A DNA stretch of 64,000 bases from an uncultured Alistipes sp. (GTDB lineage: Bacteria > Bacteroidota > Bacteroidia > Bacteroidales > Rikenellaceae), in NCBI GenBank assembly GCA_947573795.1, contig CANPHE010000006.1:1-64000 (forward strand), in the 5' to 3' direction. The translations under genes were made by a program, and so were the position numbers. Positions 7,766 to 16,680 of this stretch are shown here, piece after piece (the first letter of the stretch is position 1; each line of letters opens with the position of its first letter). A model generated the notes under the pieces. That model did not search any database. It was not told where the DNA came from and saw only the letters and a list, made by a program, of their open reading frames with translations.

Positions 7766-8221
7766 GTGGAATGCCGTGCGAAGAATTCCGCTCCGGAAAG
7801 TCACGGTGAAAAACCCATTCATTCGTTTTTCATTCGGTTCGGCCCGGAATAACCGGTTCTCGGCGATCGGGCCGGTTGCATTAATTGCGGGGCTTATCTG
7901 CGGAGCCCGGCTAAAATGCGGGTATTATGGAGACTTCTCAACGTATTTTGTTACCAGACAATAGCGGGGCTTCGCGCCGGGAGGCCCGCGCAATTCAAAG
8001 AAGCACATTTTGCAGAAAAAGATGTTCTTCAGCGACTTGGCCGATCGAATTAAAAATGCAATGTCTGCGGTGTTGAATTTGCGGAATGCAGTCTGTGGCC
8101 CGCACGGCTTAAAGAGTTGCTTCAAGATTCCGCATTTTCGTTCGAAACACCCGGCCAAGACTCGCTTCAAGCCGAAACGCCGCCAAAAGCAAAAGCAGTC
8201 CAGAACTGCCAAAATTGAAAA
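7766..8221. other. Gene-poor spacer
   Basis: About 450 bases, lower in GC than the neighbours, with no gene I can support. A 95-codon open frame exists on the minus strand (7925-8212). It has no signal peptide, recognisable motif or promoter, and its composition (many Phe, Cys, Lys) is unlike the neighbouring proteins. Short inverted repeats such as GCGGGGC/GCCCCGC-type stems are present. It could be decayed DNA or an unrecognised element. Confidence 0.4.
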
Positions 8222-8255
8222 TTACCCCTGTCAGAACTTATTCTGGCAGGGGTAA
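8222..8255 (-). terminator. Hairpin at the 3' end of frr
   Basis: A 15-base stem with one wobble pair (TTACCCCTGTCAGAA / TTCTGGCAGGGGTAA) and a 4-base loop. On the minus strand a T-rich stretch follows, as expected for termination of frr 56 bases after its stop. It is partly similar in sequence to the hairpin at 39186-39226. Confidence 0.7.
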
Positions 8256-8310
8256 AATCCTTAAACACGGCGAGATTGTTTCGAATCGGCCGTGCGAAGC
8301 ATTGGCGGTA

Positions 8311-8868
8311 TCAGACCGTCATAATTTCTTTTTCCTTCTTCGAAACGGCTTCGTCGAGAACTTTCGAGAACTTTTCGAGCAATTTCTGACTCTGCGTTTC
8401 GCCGTCCTTCGACTCGTCCTCGGGCATACCCTCCTTCTGGGCTTTCTTGAAGGCCTCCACGGCATCGCGGCGGGCGTTGCGCAGGCTGATACGGCCCGTT
8501 TCCGCCTCGGCGCGCACCTGCTTCACCAGCTCCTTGCGGCGCTCCTCGGTCAGCGGCGGAATCGACAGGCGGATCGTTTCGCCGTTGTTCGAGGGGGTCA
8601 GACCGATGTTCGAATCGATGATCGCCTTCTCGATCGGGCGCAGCATGTTTTTATCCCACGGCTGGATCAGAATCGTCCGGGCATCGGGTACCGTGACGCT
8701 CGCAGCGCCCGATACGGGTACCTGCGAACCGAAATAGTCGACCATTACGCCGTTCAACACGTTGATCGACGCCTTGCCGGCGCGGATGTTGAGCAACTCC
8801 TCCTCGAGGTGGTCGATGGCCTTCTGCATACGGCCGGAAGCGTCGTTGAGAATCGTTTTAGTATCCAT
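8311..8868 (-). CDS. frr: Ribosome recycling factor
   Basis: A 185-residue ribosome recycling factor, which with EF-G splits post-termination ribosomes in the cytoplasm. The full family length is present. Recognisable segments are NIRAGKAS near the start, the IQPWDKNML strand, SNIGLTPSNNGETIRL and PPLTEERRKELVK. The start ATG 8868-8866 gives the standard N-terminus (MDTKTILNDASGRM). An upstream in-frame start would add a non-homologous extension. pyrH lies three genes upstream on the same strand, the usual pyrH-frr association here interrupted by two other genes. Confidence 0.97.
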   Translation of the reverse strand: MDTKTILNDASGRMQKAIDHLEEELLNIRAGKASINVLNGVMVDYFGSQVPVSGAASVTVPDARTILIQPWDKNMLRPIEKAIIDSNIGLTPSNNGETIRLSIPPLTEERRKELVKQVRAEAETGRISLRNARRDAVEAFKKAQKEGMPEDESKDGETQSQKLLEKFSKVLDEAVSKKEKEIMTV

Positions 8869-8908
8869 ATTTTTTTGAATTTTGTGTGTACGTCGGGTTG
8901 TCCCGCTC

Positions 8909-9478
8909 CTATTCGCCGAGTGCCTCGCCGACCGCATCGAGCAGCGCGGCGAACTCCTCCGGTCCGAATCCCACGGTCGTGCGGATCACTTTGCCGTCGC
9001 GGCCGATGAGGAAGTTGCGGGGAATATAGTTCGAGGCATAGCGGTCGTAAATGCTGCGGTCGGGATCGAGGCCCATTGGGAAGGTATATCCCGTTTGCTT
9101 GCGGAACGCTTCGACGGCCTCGGGCTGCTCACCGCGCGAGATGGGCAGAAAGATGAAATCGCGTCCGGAGAAACGGTCGATCACCTCCTTTTGTACGTGG
9201 GTCAGCTCCTCGCGGCAGGGCGGACACCATGTGGCCCAGAAGTTGAGCAGCACGACCTTGCCGCGCAGCGACGAGAGTGCTACCGTATCGCCGCCGATCA
9301 TCGCCACCCGGAAATCGGGTGCCGCATCGCCTTCGCGGACCAGCGTCGTATCTTCGGTCGTGTCGTTCTGCTTCGAAGTGCGGTTGCCGCACGAGGGCAG
9401 CAGCAAAATCGCGACGAGGATCGCCACGATCAGCGCCAGCATCACCCACAGTTGTTTGTTGCTTTTCTTGCGTGCCAT
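8909..9478 (-). CDS. TlpA-family thioredoxin-like lipoprotein
   Basis: A 189-residue membrane-associated thiol oxidoreductase. The N-terminal hydrophobic segment ends in LLLPSC (Cys30), a probable lipobox. An AhpC/TlpA thioredoxin fold follows with the active-site WCPPC at residues 84-88 and the GKVVLLNFWATW strand before it. Such proteins reduce or resolve disulfides in the periplasm, for example in cytochrome maturation, or act as peroxidases. It lies 40 bases upstream of frr, and the hairpin-forming gap behind it (9479-9611) separates it from the YcxB-like gene. Confidence 0.88.
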   Translation of the reverse strand: MARKKSNKQLWVMLALIVAILVAILLLPSCGNRTSKQNDTTEDTTLVREGDAAPDFRVAMIGGDTVALSSLRGKVVLLNFWATWCPPCREELTHVQKEVIDRFSGRDFIFLPISRGEQPEAVEAFRKQTGYTFPMGLDPDRSIYDRYASNYIPRNFLIGRDGKVIRTTVGFGPEEFAALLDAVGEALGE

Positions 9479-9611
9479 AAGTTTCTTTTTCGGGGCTTCG
9501 TACCCCGTATTTCAAATTCCCTGCGATTCCGCACCGACCGTATGCCCGGTCCCTGCAATCCGGCAGGCCCTATTTCCGAATCCGCTGTCCCGATCGAGCG
9601 GGGTCGCCGAT

Positions 9612-10136
9612 TCATCGTCTGTTTCTCTTTCGTTTTACCTTTGCCTGCGGGCATTTCTCGCGGATAAACGCATCGAACGCCTGCGGAGTACCTTGCGCAA
9701 AGCCGGCATCGGGCAGCGGAATGACCATTCGTCCCGTAACGACGAGCAGTCGAATCCCTTCGCGAACGAGGATCCGCTCCACCTGCGCGTAGTCGAAATG
9801 TTCCTCGTTCCGGCATTCGTTCAACCGGATATCCTCGTCCGAGAAACGAGCCTCCACCTCGGGAAGCTCTCCGCCGAAACGTTTGCGGTGCATCCGCTCC
9901 ATCCTTCGGGCGAGGACTCGGGGCGAAGCGTTGTAAGCCACGATGGCGAATCCCGCGAAGAATGCCACTGTCGCAGCGGAAGGCACCTCGCCCTGTGCAA
10001 GTTCGAAAACGATCGCGGTACCCGTCAGCGCCGCATAAACGCCGTAAAGCATCCGCCATCCGGAACGTGTGGCGCGCAGCGTCGTACGCAGCAGGTGGCG
10101 GTCATGCCGGAAGCGTACTTCGAAATGCGTCGCCAT
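9612..10136 (-). CDS. YcxB-like membrane protein
   Basis: A 174-residue protein with two adjacent membrane segments (about residues 28-46 and 52-70). A soluble C-terminal domain has the pattern of YcxB-like proteins: a FSDEDIRLNECRNEEHFDY stretch, then VERILVREGIRLLVV and a PLPDAGF segment. The function of the family is unknown. A strongly basic tail (KVKRKRNRR) ends the protein. It starts 7 bases after the pyrH stop, so it probably shares the pyrH transcript. Confidence 0.7.
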   Translation of the reverse strand: MATHFEVRFRHDRHLLRTTLRATRSGWRMLYGVYAALTGTAIVFELAQGEVPSAATVAFFAGFAIVAYNASPRVLARRMERMHRKRFGGELPEVEARFSDEDIRLNECRNEEHFDYAQVERILVREGIRLLVVTGRMVIPLPDAGFAQGTPQAFDAFIREKCPQAKVKRKRNRR

Positions 10137-10143
10137 GTCCGCA

Positions 10144-10851
10144 TCAGAGTTTCACCAGCGTACCGATCGGCTCCCCGGCGAGGACCTTCCCCAGGTTGCC
10201 TTCGGTGTCCATGTCGAATACGATGATTTCCAGGCGGTTTTCGCGGCAGAGCGTGAAAGCCGTGAGGTCCATGACCTTCAACCGGCGGTCGAGCACCTCC
10301 TCGAAGGTGATCTCCGGGAATTTCACGGCCGAGGGGTCCTTCTCGGGATCGGCCGTGTATACGCCGTCCACGCGCGTGCCCTTCAGCAGCACGTCGGCCT
10401 CGATTTCGATGCCGCGCAGGGCCGATGCCGAATCGGTCGTGAAGTAGGGATTCGACGTGCCGCCGCCGATGATGACGACGTAGCCCGCTTCGAGGTACTC
10501 GATGGCTTTGGCCTTGGAGAAGTATTCGCCGATGGGCTCCATGCGGATCGAGGTGAGGACCTTGGCGCGTACGCCGTTGTCTTCGAGGGCCGATTGGAGC
10601 GCCAGGGAGTTGATGATCGTCGCGAGCATACCCATCTGGTCGCCCTTCACGCGGTCGAAACCCTTCTTGGCTCCGGAAAGTCCGCGGAAGATGTTGCCGC
10701 CGCCGATGACGATGCCGATCTGCACGCCCGTAGCTGCGGCGGCTTTGATCTGCTCGGCATAGGATTGCAGCACCTCGGGCGAGAGCCCGTATTTCTGGTT
10801 GCCCTGGAGCGATTCCCCGCTCAGTTTCAGAAGTATCCGTTTGTATTTCAT
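10144..10851 (-). CDS. pyrH: UMP kinase
   Basis: A 235-residue bacterial UMP kinase of the amino acid kinase fold, converting UMP to UDP with ATP. Signature stretches are LLKLSGESL at the N-terminus, VIGGGNIFRG (phosphate loop region), DQMGMLATIINSL and the TDSASALRGIEI segment. Length is normal. The start ATG 10851-10849 gives the conserved MKYKRILLKLSG. The longer upstream frame has no homology. A TATCTTCG box 22 bases upstream is a likely promoter. The downstream block YcxB-TlpA-frr is on the same strand. Confidence 0.97.
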   Translation of the reverse strand: MKYKRILLKLSGESLQGNQKYGLSPEVLQSYAEQIKAAAATGVQIGIVIGGGNIFRGLSGAKKGFDRVKGDQMGMLATIINSLALQSALEDNGVRAKVLTSIRMEPIGEYFSKAKAIEYLEAGYVVIIGGGTSNPYFTTDSASALRGIEIEADVLLKGTRVDGVYTADPEKDPSAVKFPEITFEEVLDRRLKVMDLTAFTLCRENRLEIIVFDMDTEGNLGKVLAGEPIGTLVKL

Positions 10852-10873
10852 ATCCTGTTCTCGTTTGATAATG

Positions 10874-10881
10874 CGAAGATA
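10874..10881 (-). promoter_or_regulatory. Putative -7 box of pyrH
   Basis: Minus-strand TATCTTCG, one base from the TAnnTTTG consensus, 22 bases before the pyrH ATG. No clear -33 TTG is seen. Confidence 0.5.
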
Positions 10882-10936
10882 GGAATTTTTCGCGAAAAAC
10901 CGATCTTCCGGTCGATCTTTCGGTCGCATCGCCGCT

Positions 10937-11827
10937 TTAAAGCAGCCGGAAATCGAGCGCTACGGGGTAGTGGTCCGAAATATAAGGTGCGCCGTAGTCT
11001 CCGCGCAGCACGCGCAAGGCGGGACGGTCGAGCGTGTCGATACCGCGGCAGAAGAAGTGGTCGAGCACGATGTTGTCGGGCACCGCACCGAAACCGTTGA
11101 ACGTGCCGCCGCGGTCGGTCGGCTCGGCGATGTCGCGGGCTGTCGTCAGAACGGCTTTCACGGGCTCGAAGATCGGATCGCTGTCGGCCGAATTGAGGTC
11201 GCCGCCCACGATGACCGCAGCGTCGGCCGGGATCCGGTCGCGGACGTAATCGGCGATCAGCCGGGCCGATTCGCGACGTGCTTCGGGGCCCTTGTGGTCG
11301 AAATGGGTGTTCAGGTAGTAAAACTCCTTGTCGGAGGCCGTTTCGCGCAGACGCACCCACGTCACCGTGCGGTTGCAGTATCCGTCCCAGCCGCGCGAAA
11401 CCTCGTCGGGCGTAGCGCTGAGCCAGAAGGTTCCCGAATCGAGCAGCTCGAAACGGTCGTTGCGGTAGAAGATCGCCATGATCTCGCCGCCTTCGGCACC
11501 GTCGTCGCGTCCCACGCCTACGCGGGCGAACTGCGGACAACCCTGTTCGATGAAACGTACCTGGTCGATGCGGCCCTCCTGGATACCGACCACCGAGGGG
11601 CTTTCGCGCTCGAAAAGGTTCAACACCGCATCGCGGCGGTTCTCCCAGCGGTCGGGACCGTCCTTTTCGGCGGCACCGCTCTGGCGGACGTTGAAGCTGA
11701 TGAGCCGGATATCGCCCGGCGCCCGGGTGTAGTCGATCTGCCGCGGTGCGGGTTGGGAGACGCAGCCTGCGGCCCCTGCGAAAAGCCATGCGGCGATCGC
11801 CGCACGAAAGGAAAGGTGGGAATTCAT
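10937..11827 (-). CDS. Endonuclease/exonuclease/phosphatase-fold lipoprotein
   Basis: A 296-residue predicted lipoprotein (lipobox GAAGC, Cys22) with an endonuclease/exonuclease/phosphatase domain. The motifs ISFNVRQS, GIQEGR, NTHFDHKG, VGGDLNSA and the final SDHYPVA give the metal-binding and catalytic residues of the fold. Related secreted proteins cleave phosphodiesters or sugar phosphates, and the actual substrate is unknown. The start ATG 11827-11825 gives the signal peptide. Its promoter region is shared with the divergent dxs gene. pyrH lies 85 bases downstream with its own promoter. Confidence 0.88.
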   Translation of the reverse strand: MNSHLSFRAAIAAWLFAGAAGCVSQPAPRQIDYTRAPGDIRLISFNVRQSGAAEKDGPDRWENRRDAVLNLFERESPSVVGIQEGRIDQVRFIEQGCPQFARVGVGRDDGAEGGEIMAIFYRNDRFELLDSGTFWLSATPDEVSRGWDGYCNRTVTWVRLRETASDKEFYYLNTHFDHKGPEARRESARLIADYVRDRIPADAAVIVGGDLNSADSDPIFEPVKAVLTTARDIAEPTDRGGTFNGFGAVPDNIVLDHFFCRGIDTLDRPALRVLRGDYGAPYISDHYPVALDFRLL

Positions 11828-11847
11828 AACAGTAGGGGTTTTGTCAA

Positions 11848-11855
11848 CAAATATA
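11848..11855 (-). promoter_or_regulatory. Putative -7 box of the EEP lipoprotein gene
   Basis: Minus-strand TATATTTG, an exact TAnnTTTG match, 20 bases before the ATG. The -33 element is weak. Confidence 0.6.
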
Positions 11856-11963
11856 CGGATTAAAATCGGAAAAACGCACCTTCCGGTCTCATTATTCGTC
11901 CGTTCGCACCGCTCTTTTTCGGCGGCCGGCGTACGAAACGGTATACCGTGTCGCAAAAATCAT

Positions 11964-11971
11964 TATCTTTG
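11964..11971 (+). promoter_or_regulatory. Putative -7 box of dxs, very close to the start codon
   Basis: TATCTTTG at 11964-11971, only 7 bases before ATG 11979. If this box is used, the transcript would have almost no 5' leader. Confidence 0.6.
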
Positions 11972-11978
11972 TGCGACT

Positions 11979-13856
11979 ATGGCAACCGGAAAATACAAAC
12001 TGCTCGAAACGATCGATTCCCCTGCGGACCTCAAACGGCTCGCACCCGGGGAGTTGCGCGACTATTGCGACGAACTGCGCCGCTACATCATCGAGGAGTG
12101 TTCGATCAACCCCGGGCATCTGGCTTCGAGCCTGGGAGCCGTAGAACTGGCCGCCGCCCTGCACTATGTTTACGATACGCCCGAGGACCGGATCGTGTGG
12201 GACGTAGGGCACCAGACCTATGCCCACAAAATCATCACGGGGCGCCGCGAGGCTTTCCGCACCAAACGGCAGCTGGGCGGCATCAGCGGATTCCCGCGCA
12301 TGGCCGAGAGTCCCTACGACGCTTTCGGCGGCGGACACGCCTCGGTGTCGATCTCAGCGGCATTCGGCATGGCCAAAGCGGCCGAACTGCAGGGCCGGCG
12401 GCGCAAGGTCGTGGCGGTGATCGGCGACGGTTCGATGACCGGAGGCCTGGCTTTCGAGGGGCTGAACAACGCCGGAGCGAGCCGCGATACCGACCTGTTG
12501 GTGATCCTCAACGACAACAAGATGGCGATCGACCAGGCGACCGGGGCGCTGAAAAACTACCTGCTGAAGATCGCCACCTCGGGACATTACAACCGGTTCA
12601 AACGGCGTCTGTGGGGCTTGTTGTCCCATACGCCGCGGCTGCTGCACCTCTGCCAGAAGGCGGGCAATGCCGTCAAGCAGGGCGTACTGAACAACAGCAA
12701 CCTGTTCGAAAGTCTCAATTTCCGCTATTTCGGACCGGTGGACGGACACGACCTTCCGGAGTTGGTGCGTACGCTGCGGGCGTTGCGCGATATCGACGGC
12801 CCGAAACTGCTGCACGTGATGACCGTCAAGGGCAAGGGATATCGTCCGGCCGAGCACGACCAGCCCGTATGGCACGCTCCGGGGCGTTTCAACCCCGAGA
12901 CCGGAGAACGCATCGCGTCGAAAGCCCCGGCCGCCCGTTATCAGGATGTTTTCGGCGAAACGCTGCTCGACCTGGCACGGCTCGATGCGCGCGTCGTGGG
13001 GGTGACCCCCGCCATGCCGTCGGGCTGCTCGATGAACATCCTCATGCGCGAGATGCCCGAAAGGTGCTTCGACGTCGGCATCGCCGAGGGGCATGCCGTG
13101 ACCTTCTCGGCGGGGCTCGCAGCCGAGGGGATCGTACCTTTCTGCAACATCTATTCGAGTTTCATGCAGCGCGCCTACGACAACGTGATCCACGACGTGG
13201 CGATTCAGGACCTTCCGGTCGTGATGTGTCTCGACCGCGGCGGACTGGTCGGCGAAGACGGCGTGACCCACCACGGGGTCTTCGACATGGCGGCTTTCGG
13301 CGCCGTGCCGGGCTTGATTTTCGCCGCGCCGATGGACGAACGCGAATTGCGCGATCTGATGTATACGGCCCTCCGTGCGGGCCATCCCTTCATGCTGCGC
13401 TATCCCCGCGGTGCGGGTGCGGGCGTCGCGTGGCGGGGCGAGCCTTTCCGGGAACTTCCCGTCGGGCGCGGACGTCGTTTGCGCGACGGCGGCGACGTAG
13501 CGTTAGTGACGATCGGAACGGTCGGGAACGCGGCGGCACGGGCTGCCGAGCAAGCTGCGGCACAGGGTGTCAGCGTCGCGCACTACGACCTGCGCTATGT
13601 CAAGCCCCTCGACGAGGAGCTGTTGCGCGAGGTCGGCAGCCGCTTCCGGCGCGTGGTCACCGTCGAGGACGGTGCATTGCGCGGCGGCGTGGGCGAACGG
13701 ATCGCGGCGCTTCTCAACGAGTGGGGCTGTTCGACGCGGGTTCAATCGCTCGGTATCGGCGATCGGTGGGTCGAGCACGGTACGCCGGCGCAACTCTACG
13801 CCTTGTGCGGATACGACGAGCAGGGAATTCTGAAGGTGCTGCTCGGAAACGATTAA
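11979..13856 (+). CDS. dxs: 1-deoxy-D-xylulose-5-phosphate synthase
   Basis: A 625-residue thiamine-diphosphate enzyme, condensing pyruvate and glyceraldehyde 3-phosphate in the first step of the MEP isoprenoid pathway. The TPP motif GDGSMTGG, the VWDVGHQTYAHK segment and the FDVGIAEGHAV stretch with the catalytic glutamate are present, as are the transketolase pyrimidine-binding and C-terminal domains. Start ATG 11979 gives the usual N-terminus (MATGKYKLLETID). The long frame upstream of it is non-homologous. The product also feeds thiamine and pyridoxal synthesis in many bacteria. The gene is transcribed alone, with gcvT convergent downstream. Confidence 0.97.
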   Translation: MATGKYKLLETIDSPADLKRLAPGELRDYCDELRRYIIEECSINPGHLASSLGAVELAAALHYVYDTPEDRIVWDVGHQTYAHKIITGRREAFRTKRQLGGISGFPRMAESPYDAFGGGHASVSISAAFGMAKAAELQGRRRKVVAVIGDGSMTGGLAFEGLNNAGASRDTDLLVILNDNKMAIDQATGALKNYLLKIATSGHYNRFKRRLWGLLSHTPRLLHLCQKAGNAVKQGVLNNSNLFESLNFRYFGPVDGHDLPELVRTLRALRDIDGPKLLHVMTVKGKGYRPAEHDQPVWHAPGRFNPETGERIASKAPAARYQDVFGETLLDLARLDARVVGVTPAMPSGCSMNILMREMPERCFDVGIAEGHAVTFSAGLAAEGIVPFCNIYSSFMQRAYDNVIHDVAIQDLPVVMCLDRGGLVGEDGVTHHGVFDMAAFGAVPGLIFAAPMDERELRDLMYTALRAGHPFMLRYPRGAGAGVAWRGEPFRELPVGRGRRLRDGGDVALVTIGTVGNAAARAAEQAAAQGVSVAHYDLRYVKPLDEELLREVGSRFRRVVTVEDGALRGGVGERIAALLNEWGCSTRVQSLGIGDRWVEHGTPAQLYALCGYDEQGILKVLLGND

Positions 13857-14025
13857 GAATTGTTTTTTCTGTAAAATGCGATCCTTCGGATCGCGCGAGC
13901 CGTAGCCTTCCCCGGGCGGAGGCTCGCTACGCTCACCCCCGCAGGCTACGCCTCGCAACTGACGCAACGTTAGCGCCTCTGTTCTTAGCCGGGCCTCCGC
14001 AGGCTGTGTCCGCCCCCCCCTTCCA

Positions 14026-14053
14026 TAAAAAAGCCCGGCCAAACGGCCGGGCT
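14026..14053 (-). terminator. Rho-independent terminator of gcvT
   Basis: A 9-base perfect stem (AGCCCGGCC / GGCCGGGCT) with an AAAC loop and six T residues on the minus-strand 3' side. The 170 bases between dxs and this hairpin hold several short GC-rich stems but no gene. Confidence 0.85.
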
Positions 14054-14078
14054 AAACATTTAGATACCTCCGAAAGAG

Positions 14079-15179
14079 TTATACGAACGGCAGCCGAACG
14101 ACCTCGGCCTTCACGAGTTTGCCGCGGATGACGACGGCGATTTCGGACCCCGGAGCAGCATACTGTGCCGCGACGTACCCCAGGCCGACGCCCGTTTTCA
14201 GGCAGGGCGACATGGTTCCCGAGGTGACATGCCCCATCGGCGTGCCGTCGGGTGCGGCCAGTTCGTAGCCGTGGCGCGGAATGCCGCGCTCGATCATCTT
14301 GAAGCCCACCAGTTTGCGCGTAACGCCCTCGGCCTTCTGCCGTGCGAGCAGCTCGCGGTCGGTGAACTCCTTGCCCTCGGCGAATTTGGTGATCCATCCC
14401 AATCCTGCTTCGATGGGCGAAGTCGTATCGTCGATGTCGTTGCCGTAGAGGCAGAAACCCTTCTCCAGACGCAGCGTGTCGCGGGCTCCCAGGCCGATGT
14501 TCTTCAGCCCGAACTCCTCGCCCGCCTTCCAAAGCGCCTCCCACAGACGGTCGCCGTCCTCGTTGGCGACGTAGATTTCGCAACCTCCGGCTCCGGTATA
14601 GCCCGTGATCGAGAGAATCGCGTCGCAACCGGCGACCCGCATCTTTTTAAAGGTGTAGTACTCCATCTGTTCGACCGGCTCGTCGCACATCTTCTGCACG
14701 ATCTTCATCGCCAGGGGACCCTGCACGGCCAACTGGCAGATTTCGTCCGAAGCGTTGTAGAGCTCCTTGCCCGTTCCGGCCCCCAGGCCCATCGCCTCGC
14801 CTGCGGTGCGGATATGGGCCCAGTCCTTGTCGATGTTGGCGGCATTGACGCAGAGCATGTAGGTCTCGGCATCGATGCGGTAGACCAGGATATCGTCGAC
14901 GATACCTCCGCGGCCGTTGGGCATGCACGAATACTGCACCTTGCCGTCGTAGAGCTTCGCTACGTCGTTGGTCGTGATGCGCTGCAACAACTCCAGCGCC
15001 TTGGGACCCTTGACCCAGATTTCGCCCATGTGGCTCACGTCGAAGACCCCGGCGCCGTTGCGCACGGTCATGTGTTCGTCGTTGATGCCCGTGAACTCGA
15101 TGGGCATATTGTATCCCGCGAATTCGGCCATCTTGGCCCCCGCGGCGATATGATACTTGGTGAATACGGTGGTTTTCAT
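14079..15179 (-). CDS. gcvT: Glycine cleavage system aminomethyltransferase (T protein)
   Basis: A 366-residue GcvT. It takes the aminomethyl group from the lipoylated H protein and gives ammonia and 5,10-methylene-tetrahydrofolate. Family stretches seen are [13 protein letters not shown], the [13 protein letters not shown] strand, [14 protein letters not shown] and [13 protein letters not shown], and a C-terminal barrel with [12 protein letters not shown]. Length and start (ATG 15179-15177) are standard. The partners gcvH and gcvP are not in the window. It reads alone toward dxs and ends in its own terminator. Confidence 0.97.
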   Translation of the reverse strand: MKTTVFTKYHIAAGAKMAEFAGYNMPIEFTGINDEHMTVRNGAGVFDVSHMGEIWVKGPKALELLQRITTNDVAKLYDGKVQYSCMPNGRGGIVDDILVYRIDAETYMLCVNAANIDKDWAHIRTAGEAMGLGAGTGKELYNASDEICQLAVQGPLAMKIVQKMCDEPVEQMEYYTFKKMRVAGCDAILSITGYTGAGGCEIYVANEDGDRLWEALWKAGEEFGLKNIGLGARDTLRLEKGFCLYGNDIDDTTSPIEAGLGWITKFAEGKEFTDRELLARQKAEGVTRKLVGFKMIERGIPRHGYELAAPDGTPMGHVTSGTMSPCLKTGVGLGYVAAQYAAPGSEIAVVIRGKLVKAEVVRLPFV

Positions 15180-15370
15180 TGTGGTGGGTTTGTTTTGGTC
15201 TTTATTTCTCCTCTCCGGGTTTCCGGCCCTTCGTTTGCTTGGGTCGGCCGCGTTTGCAGTTCCGACCCTCCCTTAACTGCGTCGCAAGGCGAGAGCAATC
15301 GAGCTTGCTCGAATTGCTGAGCCGCCACAGCAGAAACGGCGCGCGGTTGTCGCTGAAAGCGACGCGCCGT

Positions 15371-15395
15371 AAATCCCCTCCGAGGAGGGGACTTG
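15371..15395. repeat. GC-rich palindromic repeat, looser copy
   Basis: TCCCCTCC/GGAGGGGA hairpin in the 236-base gap between gcvT and the GNAT-like gene. The same gap holds two other stems (GGCGCG/CGCGCC about 15333-15369 and CGAGC/GCTCG about 15301-15320) and no gene. Confidence 0.5.
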
Positions 15396-15415
15396 AAAAG
15401 GGCAGGCCGTCGTTT

Positions 15416-16618
15416 TTACTCCGTACGCCGTTTCATACCCAGGCGCGGGCAGCGGTGGAACTCCTTCTCGCGGTCGAAAAGGTAGCGGTAGGTCGTGTGC
15501 ATCTTGTGCTTCGTGGCGCAGACGTAGGTCTCGATCATGCGGTTCATCACGGGGTTGAAATCGCCGATCCATGCCAGTTCCATAGTCTTGTAAGGATTCT
15601 TCGTCTGTTCGAGGAACTGCCAGTATTTGACCATGATGGCCGACTCGACACCCTTGCCGTGGAACTCGGGGGCGATGCCGAAAATGATGCCGAAAATGCG
15701 GTCGCACGACTTGCGGACCTTCAGCTTCCACAGCAGTTGCAATTTCTGCCACCAGCCGAATTTGCCGTTGAAACCTCCGATCAGCCGGTTGAGGTCGGGC
15801 ACCGTGACGAAGAATCCGATCGGCTCGTCGTTGTAGTAGGCGAAGAAGATGATGTTGGGGTCGATGATCGGCCGCAGCAGGCGCATCATCTGCAAAGCCT
15901 CCTCCTGCGTCATGGGTTTCACGCCCGAGAAGAGCGCCCAGGCTTTGTTGTAGATCACCCGGAAATTCTCGGCCGCCTCTTCCGTATTGCGCATGTCGAT
16001 GTTCTCGACGTGGTAGCTCGCGTCGAGACGCGCTGCGCGGGCGAAAATCTGCTTGTTGGCCTCCGAGGCGTTCACCCGCCAGATATAGCTGTTCTGGTTG
16101 AAATAGTTGCGGAATCCGTAGCGCTCGAACAACTCCTTATAATAAGGAGGGTTGTAAGGATTCTTGTAAAGGGGTTGGAATTCGTAGCCCTCGACCAGCA
16201 GGCCCCACCAGTCGCGGCGCTGTCCGAAGTTGATCGGGCCGTCCATCGCCTCCATGCCGCGGCTCGCGAGCCACAGCCGTGCGGCGTCGAAAAGCATATC
16301 GGCGACGCGCTGGTCGTCCACCGATTCGAAGAATCCGCAGCCGCCCGTGGGTTGCTCCTCCAGGGCGGCCTTCTCGCGGTTGTAGAACGCGGCGATGCGT
16401 CCCACGACCTGACCCGAGGCGTCGCGCACGATCCAGCGCACGGCTTCGCCGTCGGCGAAAAGTTCGTTGCGCGCCGGGTCGAACACTTCGCGCACATCCT
16501 CGTCCAAGGGGCATACCCAGTTGCGGTTGCCCCGGTAAATTCGCTTCGGCAGATCGAGCCACGCGCGCTCCAGCGCGGGCGTCGTAACTTCCTGCAAGGT
16601 AAAATTCTGTTCGCTCAT
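15416..16618 (-). CDS. GNAT-like acyltransferase family protein
   Basis: A 400-residue protein with features of the GNAT N-acyltransferase fold. The N-terminal part has RWIVRDASGQVVGRIAAFYN and later GGCGFFESVDD. A second half has FFAYYNDEPIGFFVTVPDLN and a GIAPEFHGKGVESAIM stretch that resembles the acetyl-CoA pyrophosphate loop (Q/RxxGxG/A). A tandem GNAT arrangement is likely. The acceptor is unknown. Start ATG 16618-16616 (MSEQNFTLQEV) was chosen over an upstream in-frame start because the latter would include the promoter. The gene is divergent from the 990-residue fusion gene, and their promoter boxes overlap (16652-16680). Confidence 0.75.
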   Translation of the reverse strand: MSEQNFTLQEVTTPALERAWLDLPKRIYRGNRNWVCPLDEDVREVFDPARNELFADGEAVRWIVRDASGQVVGRIAAFYNREKAALEEQPTGGCGFFESVDDQRVADMLFDAARLWLASRGMEAMDGPINFGQRRDWWGLLVEGYEFQPLYKNPYNPPYYKELFERYGFRNYFNQNSYIWRVNASEANKQIFARAARLDASYHVENIDMRNTEEAAENFRVIYNKAWALFSGVKPMTQEEALQMMRLLRPIIDPNIIFFAYYNDEPIGFFVTVPDLNRLIGGFNGKFGWWQKLQLLWKLKVRKSCDRIFGIIFGIAPEFHGKGVESAIMVKYWQFLEQTKNPYKTMELAWIGDFNPVMNRMIETYVCATKHKMHTTYRYLFDREKEFHRCPRLGMKRRTE

Positions 16619-16651
16619 GGCAAAAATGGTCCGTTGAAACCGGAAACAGAA

Positions 16652-16659
16652 CAAAGGTA
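16652..16659 (-). promoter_or_regulatory. Putative -7 box of the GNAT-like gene
   Basis: Minus-strand TACCTTTG, an exact TAnnTTTG match, about 33 bases before the ATG. Confidence 0.55.
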
Positions 16660-16672
16660 ACAATTTTTTCCG

Positions 16673-16680
16673 TATTTTTG
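16673..16680 (+). promoter_or_regulatory. Putative -7 box of the receiver/ATP-grasp fusion gene
   Basis: TATTTTTG 26 bases before ATG 16707. Its -33 region overlaps the -7 box of the divergent GNAT-like gene, so the two promoters probably compete. Confidence 0.55.

Noticed and set aside
7925..8212. A 95-codon minus-strand open frame in the spacer before frr
   Set aside because: It has no signal peptide, promoter box or family resemblance, and odd composition. I treat it as unsupported.
13857..14025. A small gene or RNA after dxs
   Set aside because: Only short GC-rich stems and a C-tract are seen. No start codon with a plausible frame was found.
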